Origin: Prochlorococcus sp. AG-347-L20
GTDB lineage: Bacteria; Cyanobacteriota; Cyanobacteriia; PCC-6307; Cyanobiaceae
Reading direction: 5' to 3'
Length of the DNA: 64,000 nucleotides
Assembly: GCA_003281225.1 (NCBI GenBank)
Contig: QCCP01000005.1
Coordinates: 1 to 64,000, forward strand
Shown here: positions 57,488-64,000 of the stretch, piece after piece
Layout: each line of letters starts with the position of its first letter
Numbering within the stretch: position 1 is the stretch's first letter
Notes under the pieces: generated by a model
Database searches by the model: none
What the model was told of the DNA's origin: nothing
Seen by the model: the letters and a program-made list of their open reading frames with translations, nothing else
Made by a program: the position numbers and the translations under genes

Positions 57488-60400
57488 ATGGAATCTTTCA
57501 GAACTTATCTAAATAGAGATGAAAAACCATTAATTATTTTTGACGGAGGTACTGGAACATCATTTCAGAACTTAAATCTTACTGCAGATGACTTTGGAGG
57601 AAAAGAATTAGAGGGATGTAATGAAAACCTTGTTTTATCATCGCCAGAGGTAGTTGAGAAGGTTCATAATTCATTTTTAGAAGCAGGTTGTCATGTTATA
57701 GAAACTAATACATTTGGAGCCTCATCAATAGTTCTTGATGAATATGATATTGCGGATAAGGCTTATGAGATAAATAAAAATGCGGCATTTATAGCAAAAA
57801 AAGCTGCTGCCAAATACTCATCAGTTGATAAACCAAGGTTTGTAGCAGGTTCAATTGGGCCAACAACTAAATTACCCACCTTAGGACATATAGATTTTGA
57901 TGAATTAAAGCAATCATATAAAGAACAAATTTATGGTCTTATAGATGGAGGAGTTGATCTTCTTTTGATTGAAACTTGTCAGGATGTTTTACAAATTAAA
58001 TCTGCCTTATTAGCATCAAAAGAAATTCTTGAATGTAAAAATATTGATATACCTTTAATGGTATCTATAACAATGGAAACAACAGGTACTATGCTTGTTG
58101 GATCTGATATTGCTTCTGCATTAACAATATTAGAGCCATTTAATATAGATATCCTTGGACTTAATTGTGCAACTGGCCCTGAGCAAATGAAGGAACATAT
58201 TAAATATTTGTCTGAAAATTCTCCCTTCGCTATAAGCTGTATTCCCAATGCAGGTCTTCCTGAAAATATTGGTGGTGTAGCTCACTATAGATTAAAGCCA
58301 ATAGAATTAAAGATGCAGTTAATGAATTTTATATATGACTTTAATGTTCAATTAATAGGTGGATGTTGTGGGACAACACCTGAACATATAAAATACCTTT
58401 CTTCAATTATCGATGAAATTATTGATAATGAAGGGACTAACAATAATGGGGAAAAAAATTCAAGTGGTTTTATTCCATCTGCCTCATCAATATATAACTC
58501 TGTGCCATATAAACAAGACAATTCAATTTTGATAGTAGGAGAAAGATTAAATGCAAGTGGATCGAAAAAGGTAAGGGAGTTATTAAATAACGACGATTGG
58601 GATGGCTTAGTTGCAATTGCCAAGCAACAACAAAAAGAAAACGCTCATGTTCTTGATGTAAATGTCGATTATGTAGGTAGAGACGGAGTGAAAGATATGA
58701 AAGAAATAACTTCAAGACTAGTTACCAATATAAATTTACCATTAATGATTGACTCTACAGATGCTGACAAAATGGAAAGTGGATTAAAGTCAGCTGGTGG
58801 TAAATGTATTATAAATTCAACCAATTACGAAGATGGCAATGAAAGGTTTGATCAAGTTCTAAATTTAGCCTTAGGGTACGGTTCAGGTCTTGTTGTCGGA
58901 ACAATTGATGAAGATGGAATGGCAAGGAATTCAGAAAAAAAATATAAGATTGTCAAACGAGCGATTAATAGAACGAGAGAATGTGGTTTGTCAGATTATG
59001 AGCTATTTTTTGATCCATTAGCTCTGCCAATATCTACAGGGATAGAAGAAGATAGATTAAACGCTAAAGAAACTATTAGTGCTATATTAAAAATTCGTGA
59101 AAATTTCCCAGATATTCATATCATACTTGGGATATCAAACATAAGTTTTGGTCTTTCACCATTATCAAGAATTAATCTAAATTCAATATTTTTAGATGAA
59201 TGCATTAAAGCTGGATTAGATTCTGCTATCATCGCACCAAATAAAATTTTGCCATTATCAAAAATTTCTGAAGAAACAAAAAAGCTTTGCTTAGATTTGA
59301 TTTATGATAAAAGAAAATTTGAAGATGATATTTGTATTTATGATCCATTAGTAGAATTAACAAAGGCTTTTCAAGATTTATCTATTCAAGATTTCAAAAA
59401 AGCATCTTCAGAAAATAAAAACCTAACTCTTGAAGAAAGTCTGAAAAATCATATTATTGATGGAGAAAAAATAGGATTAGAGGATCAATTAAATAAAGCG
59501 TTAAAAAAATATAAACCTCTTGAAATAATTAATACCTTTTTACTAGATGGGATGAAAGTTGTAGGAGATTTATTTGGTTCAGGTCAAATGCAATTACCAT
59601 TTGTACTCCAATCCGCTGAAACAATGAAATTTGCGGTTTCAATTTTAGAACCATATATGGAAACTGTAGATGAAAATATATCAAATGGAAAACTCTTAAT
59701 TGCGACTGTCAAAGGCGATGTACATGATATTGGAAAAAATTTGGTAGATATAATACTTACAAATAATGGTTTTGACGTTATAAATCTTGGAATAAAGCAA
59801 GATGTTTCAGCAATTATAGATGCACAAAAGAAGCACAATGCAGATTGCATAGCTATGAGCGGATTACTTGTTAAATCAACTGCATTTATGAAAGATAATT
59901 TAGAGGCTTTTAACAATGAAGATATTAGTGTACCAGTAATATTAGGAGGCGCAGCCTTAACCCCAAAATTTGTAAATGAGGATTGTAGCAAAATATATAA
60001 AGGGAAAATATTGTACGGAAAAGATGCGTTCACTGATCTTAAATTCATGAATGAATATATGGATAATAAAAAAAAGGGTAATTGGTCAAATACAGAGGGT
60101 TTCATAAACAATGAGGGTATAAATATTAATTTAGCCTCACCAAAATCCAACTCTCAAGCTGTTAAAGAATCAATATCAATATATACCGAAACTTCCAAAT
60201 TAAATTTAAAAGAAAATTTTATAAGATCTAAATTTATAAATGAAGAAGAACCAATTAAAGCTCCTTTCTTGGGAACGAAAGTCTTGAACGATGTTGATAT
60301 AGATTTAAATAAATTAATTTTTTATTTAGATACAAAAGCTCTATTTAGCGGACAATGGCAAATAAAAAAAGGAAAAAACCAAAGCGTAGAAGAATACAAT

Positions 60401-61054
60401 AACTATTTGGATTCATATGCTAAACCATTGTTAGATAAATGGTTAGAGACAATTATAGAAAAAAAACTTATTTCACCCAAAGCAGTTTATGGATATTTCA
60501 AGTGCGGGAGAAAAGATAATAGTATTTTCTTATTTGATAAGAAATCATTAAATAAAATTTCCCAATTTAATTTTCCAAGACAAAAATCTGGGAATAATCT
60601 ATGCATAGCTGATTTTTATTGTGATTTGAAAAATGATAAACCGATAGATATATTTCCTATGCAGGCAGTAACCATGGGCGATATTGCTAGTGAATATTCT
60701 CAAAAATTATTTAAAGAAGATAAATATAGCGATTATTTGTTATTCCATGGACTTACTGTGCAATTAGCAGAAGCTCTAGCTGAGTATGTCCATGCATTAA
60801 TTCGTATTGAATGTGGTTTTAGATCTGAAGAACCAGACAAAAATAGAGAAATACTAGCTCAAAAATATAGAGGAGCTAGATATTCTTTTGGTTATCCTGC
60901 ATGTCCAAAAGTATCTGATTCAAACATACAATTATCATTGTTGGATGCAAAAAGAATAAACTTGACCATGGATGAATCTGAACAACTCCATCCAGAACAA
61001 AGTACTACAGCAATCATTTCACTACACTCAAAAGCTAAATATTTCAGCGCTTAA
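57488..61054 (+). CDS. metH: Cobalamin-dependent methionine synthase
   Basis: MetH methylates homocysteine from methyltetrahydrofolate through methylcobalamin. All four modules are present in the 1188 residues. The homocysteine domain has its zinc cysteines in GGCCGTTPEH near residue 291, and the pterin-binding domain starts around residue 340 with ILIVGERLNASGSKK. The cobalamin domain carries the lower-axial-ligand motif GDVHDIGKN near residue 743, and the C-terminal activation domain includes YGYFKCGRKDNS and RGARYSFGYPACPK. No metE is in the window, so methionine synthesis here depends on a cobalamin-type cofactor (cobN lies upstream). Confidence 0.97.
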   Translation: MESFRTYLNRDEKPLIIFDGGTGTSFQNLNLTADDFGGKELEGCNENLVLSSPEVVEKVHNSFLEAGCHVIETNTFGASSIVLDEYDIADKAYEINKNAAFIAKKAAAKYSSVDKPRFVAGSIGPTTKLPTLGHIDFDELKQSYKEQIYGLIDGGVDLLLIETCQDVLQIKSALLASKEILECKNIDIPLMVSITMETTGTMLVGSDIASALTILEPFNIDILGLNCATGPEQMKEHIKYLSENSPFAISCIPNAGLPENIGGVAHYRLKPIELKMQLMNFIYDFNVQLIGGCCGTTPEHIKYLSSIIDEIIDNEGTNNNGEKNSSGFIPSASSIYNSVPYKQDNSILIVGERLNASGSKKVRELLNNDDWDGLVAIAKQQQKENAHVLDVNVDYVGRDGVKDMKEITSRLVTNINLPLMIDSTDADKMESGLKSAGGKCIINSTNYEDGNERFDQVLNLALGYGSGLVVGTIDEDGMARNSEKKYKIVKRAINRTRECGLSDYELFFDPLALPISTGIEEDRLNAKETISAILKIRENFPDIHIILGISNISFGLSPLSRINLNSIFLDECIKAGLDSAIIAPNKILPLSKISEETKKLCLDLIYDKRKFEDDICIYDPLVELTKAFQDLSIQDFKKASSENKNLTLEESLKNHIIDGEKIGLEDQLNKALKKYKPLEIINTFLLDGMKVVGDLFGSGQMQLPFVLQSAETMKFAVSILEPYMETVDENISNGKLLIATVKGDVHDIGKNLVDIILTNNGFDVINLGIKQDVSAIIDAQKKHNADCIAMSGLLVKSTAFMKDNLEAFNNEDISVPVILGGAALTPKFVNEDCSKIYKGKILYGKDAFTDLKFMNEYMDNKKKGNWSNTEGFINNEGININLASPKSNSQAVKESISIYTETSKLNLKENFIRSKFINEEEPIKAPFLGTKVLNDVDIDLNKLIFYLDTKALFSGQWQIKKGKNQSVEEYNNYLDSYAKPLLDKWLETIIEKKLISPKAVYGYFKCGRKDNSIFLFDKKSLNKISQFNFPRQKSGNNLCIADFYCDLKNDKPIDIFPMQAVTMGDIASEYSQKLFKEDKYSDYLLFHGLTVQLAEALAEYVHALIRIECGFRSEEPDKNREILAQKYRGARYSFGYPACPKVSDSNIQLSLLDAKRINLTMDESEQLHPEQSTTAIISLHSKAKYFSA

Positions 61055-61065
61055 GCTGAATTTTT
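61043..61065. terminator. Hairpin at the metH stop codon
   Basis: TTCAGC (61043-61048) and GCTGAA (61055-61060) form a 6-base stem with loop GCTTAA, which contains the metH TAA stop (61052-61054), and TTTTT follows on the plus strand. The minus-strand gene at 61064 ends just beyond, so the hairpin also lies at its 3' end. It is short but contains G-C pairs and a proper T-run. Confidence 0.5.
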
Positions 61066-61282
61066 AGTTGTTTTCTAAATATTCAATAATTTCTTCCCGC
61101 AGTTCTGCCATCCTTTCATTATCACCCAGATCAAGTCCCTCACCCGCGGCATCCTGTGTTAACTCAAGATAATATGAAGCACCATCACTAGATAAAAATT
61201 CTAATGCGGAAGTTTCATCAGTATCTTTAAAAGCTTCATAAAGAGCTTTAAATGAAATGTTTTCAGTAAAGTCCCAATCCAT
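61064..61282 (-). CDS. Small acidic protein, unknown function
   Basis: A 72-residue, strongly acidic soluble protein starting MDWDFTENISFKALYEAFK and ending EEIIEYLENN. It looks mostly helical and contains no known motif. A perfect AAGGAGGT Shine-Dalgarno-like sequence occurs about 25 bases upstream of the ATG, too far for normal use; no start codon follows it at the proper distance, and the reading frame is open back to it. I keep the ATG. The gene converges with metH. Confidence 0.65.
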   Translation of the reverse strand: MDWDFTENISFKALYEAFKDTDETSALEFLSSDGASYYLELTQDAAGEGLDLGDNERMAELREEIIEYLENN

Positions 61283-61380
61283 ATTGAAAAAAACCTTATT
61301 AGAATTATTACCTCCTTACCCCCCATACTCGTCAACCTTTTTTAAAGAAATGTTGGTGTTTTATTATTATTAAAAAATCT

Positions 61381-61764
61381 ATGACCATAAATAATCAAAA
61401 CCAGTTAAATGTCCTTGGAGATGAAATTGAGGTTTGTAGTTGCTCACCTATGACAGGGTGGTTCAGAGATGGATTTTGCAACTATGACAAAAATGATGGA
61501 GGGAATCATTCCATATGTTGTGTAATGGATGATAATTTCCTGAAATATAGTAAATCACAAGGTAATGATTTAATAACTCCCATGCCTATTTATTCCTTCC
61601 CAGGACTAAAGGATGGTGATCATTGGTGTATTTGTCTTGATAGGTGGAAGCAGGCATTATTAGACGGTCTTGCACCAAAAGTCATATTAGAATCAACGAA
61701 TATTGTAGTCTTAGAATCAGTACCTTTGGAAAAATTGAAAGAATATCAATTTAATAAAAAGTAA
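61381..61764 (+). CDS. DUF2237 protein
   Basis: A 127-residue protein of DUF2237, a family widespread in bacteria. It has the cysteine-rich conserved segments VLGDEIEVCSCSPMTGWFRDG and SICCVMDDNFLKYSKSQGNDL, then FPGLKDGDHWCICLDRWKQA and the C-terminal APKVILESTN. Six or more cysteines in a cytoplasmic protein suggest a metal site or redox function, but neither is established. It stands alone between a minus-strand gene and the Ap4A-phosphorylase-like gene. Confidence 0.88.
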   Translation: MTINNQNQLNVLGDEIEVCSCSPMTGWFRDGFCNYDKNDGGNHSICCVMDDNFLKYSKSQGNDLITPMPIYSFPGLKDGDHWCICLDRWKQALLDGLAPKVILESTNIVVLESVPLEKLKEYQFNKK

Positions 61765-61813
61765 TTACAAGTTTATTTTTTTTTTTAAAATGATAATGAT
61801 AAATTTTTTTTAA

Positions 61814-62644
61814 ATGAGTTTAGAAATATATTGGAAAAAAGCACTAGAACAAACTCGATTATCAATTGATGATGAATCATTATATCCTCTCAAAACTGAT
61901 ATTATTACAAGAGATTTATATGAAAAAGACGACTTCATAATTAGAAAACTCGATACTTCAAAATTTAGTAAAAAAAAAATTTATGGTCCTAAGCAAAATC
62001 CATTTTGTCCTTGGGAAAAGATACTAGAAATTGATAAAATTGGTGATAATCATCAACTAATATTAAATAAGTACCCTGTACAAAAAGGTCATATTTTACT
62101 TATTACAAATGAATGGAAACCTCAAAATGGATGGTTAGATATTAAAGATTGGAGAGCGATCCAACAAGTTAATAAAGATACTAGTGGATTATGGTTTTTC
62201 AATAGTTCTCCAATTGCGGGAGCAAGTCAACCTCACAGGCATTTTCAACTTCTGCGTAGATCTAAAGGTGAGATATCATGCCCTAGAGAAAAGTGGTTTT
62301 TAGAGATGAACTCATATCAAGATCTAGATAGTAAGCTTAAAAAAAATATTATTGTATCCAAATTTAATTTTTTAGAAAATCCATCATGTCTTTTTGAATA
62401 TTACTTAGAATTATGTAAAAAATTAGGACTTGGGGACCCTATTAGTGATAAGAAACCGATATATCCTTACAACATTTTAATAACTAATAAATGGATCGCT
62501 ATTATTAAAAGAACAAATGATCATATTCATGGTTTCAGTATTAACGGTTTAGGATTTGCAGGATATCTATTAGTAACTGAAAATTCAAATATTAATTATT
62601 TAAAGAAATTTGGCCCTGAAAAACTTTTAGAAAGTTTTGTTTGA
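61814..62644 (+). CDS. Ap4A phosphorylase / ATP adenylyltransferase-like protein
   Basis: A 276-residue HIT-superfamily protein of the Apa1/Apa2 type, which phosphorolytically splits diadenosine tetraphosphate. The N-terminal half has FCPWEKILEIDKIGDNHQLI, and the nucleotide site includes KYPVQKGHILLITNEWKPQ. The catalytic triad region reads SQPHRHFQLLRR near residue 139 (H-x-H-x-Q), followed by a C-terminal domain with PYNILITNKWIAIIKR. It has the usual length for bacterial members. The real substrate (Ap4A or other dinucleotides) is inferred from the family. Confidence 0.87.
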   Translation: MSLEIYWKKALEQTRLSIDDESLYPLKTDIITRDLYEKDDFIIRKLDTSKFSKKKIYGPKQNPFCPWEKILEIDKIGDNHQLILNKYPVQKGHILLITNEWKPQNGWLDIKDWRAIQQVNKDTSGLWFFNSSPIAGASQPHRHFQLLRRSKGEISCPREKWFLEMNSYQDLDSKLKKNIIVSKFNFLENPSCLFEYYLELCKKLGLGDPISDKKPIYPYNILITNKWIAIIKRTNDHIHGFSINGLGFAGYLLVTENSNINYLKKFGPEKLLESFV

Positions 62645-62647
62645 ATA

Positions 62648-62827
62648 CTAGTTAGTTACTTCAACTTCCTTATCCCTGCTTATTTGGCTTTCTAGAACTT
62701 CTATAGATGCTGTGACGGAGGCAATTTTACGTTCAAGTGAATCCTTAATATAATTGAGCATTTCTAATTTCTTATGTTGATAAAAACTCTTTTTTTCTTT
62801 AGATGACTTGAAATAACAATTAAACAT
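62648..62827 (-). CDS. 59-residue coiled-coil protein (unlisted small ORF)
   Basis: ATG (62827) to TAG (62648), 60 codons, in the 327-base gap between two plus-strand genes. The protein starts MFNCYFKSSKEKKSFYQH, then has an amphipathic helix MLNYIKDSLERKIASVTASI followed by EVLESQISRDKEVEVTN. The heptad-like spacing of L, I and V predicts a coiled coil. I recall short picocyanobacterial proteins with the same L-E-R-x-x-A-(S/A)-V pattern, but cannot name a family. The remaining ~145 bases up to 62971 are AT-rich with no feature I can support. Confidence 0.65.
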   Translation of the reverse strand: MFNCYFKSSKEKKSFYQHKKLEMLNYIKDSLERKIASVTASIEVLESQISRDKEVEVTN

Positions 62828-62971
62828 TTTTTACTTTAATTATAAAAAGATACTTAATTGACTTGTGACATAGAAATAAATTGGTTTTAATTTAAAAACA
62901 ATATTCCGTATGGACTTTCAATTTTTTTTGAATAAAATTAAATAAATTCCTTACTATTCTAGAAAATATTA

Positions 62972-63982
62972 TTGAATATTCCTGAAAAATCAAATACCAA
63001 AAGAATTTCAATTGATTTACCTGAGGAACTAATATCCAGGTTTGATCAATTACGAAAAGAGTGGGGATTTAGAGCAAGAGGACCTGTAATAGAAAAGATA
63101 CTTAAAGAACTTCTTCAAGAAGATGATTTACTACCTAAGAACCAACAGCAAGAAATAGACTTTAACGAGAATAAAAATAATGAAAATTTAAATATTGATG
63201 AAGATACTGCATTGGTATTAATTAAATCAGACGTAAAAAAAGAAGTTAATGAGATATCTTTGAATAAAAGATTTACAAATAACAATCAATATAAAGAAAA
63301 AGCCAACTCAAACATAAACCTTCCCAATTTTGTTGAAAAAAAAGTAAAGAATCTAAGAAGAAGTATTAATAGTGAAAAATTAAAGGAGAATATTAATGAT
63401 ATTCAAATTAATACAATTAATGAAACTGAATTAATAAAATGTCGAATTGAGTTAATTAGTCATTGGAAAACCTTATATGGATCAGTTCCTAATGATCATG
63501 TAGTAGAAGCTTCGATGGATTGGTTTGAAAGAGATATATGGCCAAATCTTGATGGGACTGAAAATCTACCCTTTACGTGGAGTGCCGCCAATAAATTAAT
63601 GTCAGAATTATGCCCATTTTGGGTAAAGAAAAATCCATCCCTTGAAATTGTTTTATTAATGATTGGCGTTTTAGAAGACCCTTTTGCGACGTCAGATCTG
63701 ATAAATAGAATACCAACACTTATGAGAAGATTTGTAAGTAGATTTAAGCGAAATAATAGATCTAATTCATTTGAAACTTTGGACTCAACAATGACAGTAC
63801 ATGGAGCACTTAAATTATTGAATTTATCAACATCCGCTGGATCTGCTCATACGTTCCGTAAAATTAGGGAGGCCTATAAATCAATAGCCTTAGAGACGCA
63901 TCCAGATGCAGGAGGATCAACAGATCAAATGAGAAAATTAAATGAAGCGTATCAATTGCTAAAAAATCTATATAGAAATTAG
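62972..63982 (+). CDS. RHH-type N-terminus fused to C-terminal J-domain
   Basis: A 336-residue protein from a TTG start. Residues about 9-47 (KRISIDLPEELISRFDQL, then RARGPVIEKILKELL) look like a ribbon-helix-helix dimer/DNA-binding fold. A polar, Asn/Lys-rich linker (about 50-150) follows, then a folded middle region (ELISHWKTLYGSVPNDHVV, FWVKKNPSLEIVLLMIGVLE). The last ~44 residues are a J-domain, with HTFRKIREAYKSIALE and the Hsp70-stimulating HPD triad near residues 310-312 in THPDAGGS. Zinc finger and substrate domains are absent. Function unknown; two complete Hsp70/J genes (dnaK3, dnaJ3) are elsewhere in the window. Confidence 0.82.
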   Translation: MNIPEKSNTKRISIDLPEELISRFDQLRKEWGFRARGPVIEKILKELLQEDDLLPKNQQQEIDFNENKNNENLNIDEDTALVLIKSDVKKEVNEISLNKRFTNNNQYKEKANSNINLPNFVEKKVKNLRRSINSEKLKENINDIQINTINETELIKCRIELISHWKTLYGSVPNDHVVEASMDWFERDIWPNLDGTENLPFTWSAANKLMSELCPFWVKKNPSLEIVLLMIGVLEDPFATSDLINRIPTLMRRFVSRFKRNNRSNSFETLDSTMTVHGALKLLNLSTSAGSAHTFRKIREAYKSIALETHPDAGGSTDQMRKLNEAYQLLKNLYRN

Positions 63983-64000
63983 TATACTAATTCTCAAGTA

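Noticed and set aside
59584-60150. 188-residue minus-strand open frame inside metH
   Set aside because: It is opposite the cobalamin-binding part of metH, which is strongly conserved; the translated sequence has no domain.
61283-61320. Perfect AAGGAGGT upstream of the small acidic gene as a true Shine-Dalgarno site
   Set aside because: It is about 25 bases from the ATG, and no usable start codon in the frame lies at the normal distance.
1-64000. CRISPR array, insertion sequence, prophage or genomic island
   Set aside because: I found no regularly spaced repeats, transposase, integrase or phage genes; the only tRNA (serine) is flanked by core genes on both sides.

Overview
The window looks like one uninterrupted stretch of core chromosome from a high-light-adapted Prochlorococcus (a marine picocyanobacterium). 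The evidence is very AT-rich DNA, intergenic gaps usually under 120 bases, and many genes that overlap or abut. Oxygenic-photosynthesis proteins are present (Psb28, PsaK, a GUN4 protein, HemJ), together with cyanobacteria-specific families (Ycf49/DUF2499, DUF3593, DUF3082, DUF3110, DUF1995, a DnaK3/DnaJ3 pair). The genus assignment rests on family knowledge and codon/AT character, not on a database search. I see no insertion sequence, prophage, integrase, CRISPR array or toxin-antitoxin pair.

Layout. 1-5829 (+): rsmA (5' end cut by the window), ispE, a DUF3082 membrane protein, an unlisted 31-residue membrane peptide, pdhB, secD, secF and a small membrane protein. 5833-8347 (-): a PerM/AI-2E-family membrane protein, psb28 and mnmH. 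8381-9583 (+): a GUN4 protein and an RsbW-like anti-sigma kinase. 9562-12416 (-): a small unknown, a SAM methyltransferase and glnA, which has a good NtcA-type promoter and a strong intrinsic terminator. 12630-15865: a class-V aminotransferase, tadA, a group-II PLP decarboxylase and a 45-residue membrane peptide. 15858-21416 (-): a membrane GTPase, lspA, bioY, a MacB-type permease and pyk. 21478-24241: a MazG-like protein, then yggT, scpB and ilvA on the minus strand. 24358-32463: dxs (+), then psaK, DUF3593, DUF2499, a PrxQ-like peroxiredoxin, rpmB, htpG, hisZ, an inositol-monophosphatase-family gene and a ferredoxin, all minus.

32513-64000: tRNA-Ser(GGA), dnaK3-dnaJ3, a DUF3110 protein, a cyclophilin, ribBA (-), argC, purN (-), pgi, leuS (-), then the compact run dapF / cysteine desulfurase / DUF1995 / dacB. 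After that come coaD (-), a flavin-reductase-like gene, uvrC, hemJ, a PHP-domain gene, cobN (-), ilvE, metH, three small or poorly known genes, an Ap4A-phosphorylase-like gene, an unlisted 59-residue coiled-coil ORF (-), and a fusion of a ribbon-helix-helix N-terminus to a C-terminal J-domain.

Functionally the window is housekeeping: isoprenoid (ispE, dxs), nitrogen and amino acid (glnA, ilvA, ilvE, argC, hisZ, dapF, metH), cofactor (ribBA, coaD, bioY, cobN, hemJ), secretion (secDF, lspA), chaperone (htpG, dnaK3/J3) and translation (tRNA-Ser, tadA, mnmH, rpmB, leuS) genes. No clearly new system stands out. The items most worth a second look are the RHH/J-domain fusion, the three missed small proteins, the NtcA/-10 architecture of glnA, stop codons lying inside inverted repeats at several gene ends, and the repeated D/W-rich tail of DnaK3.
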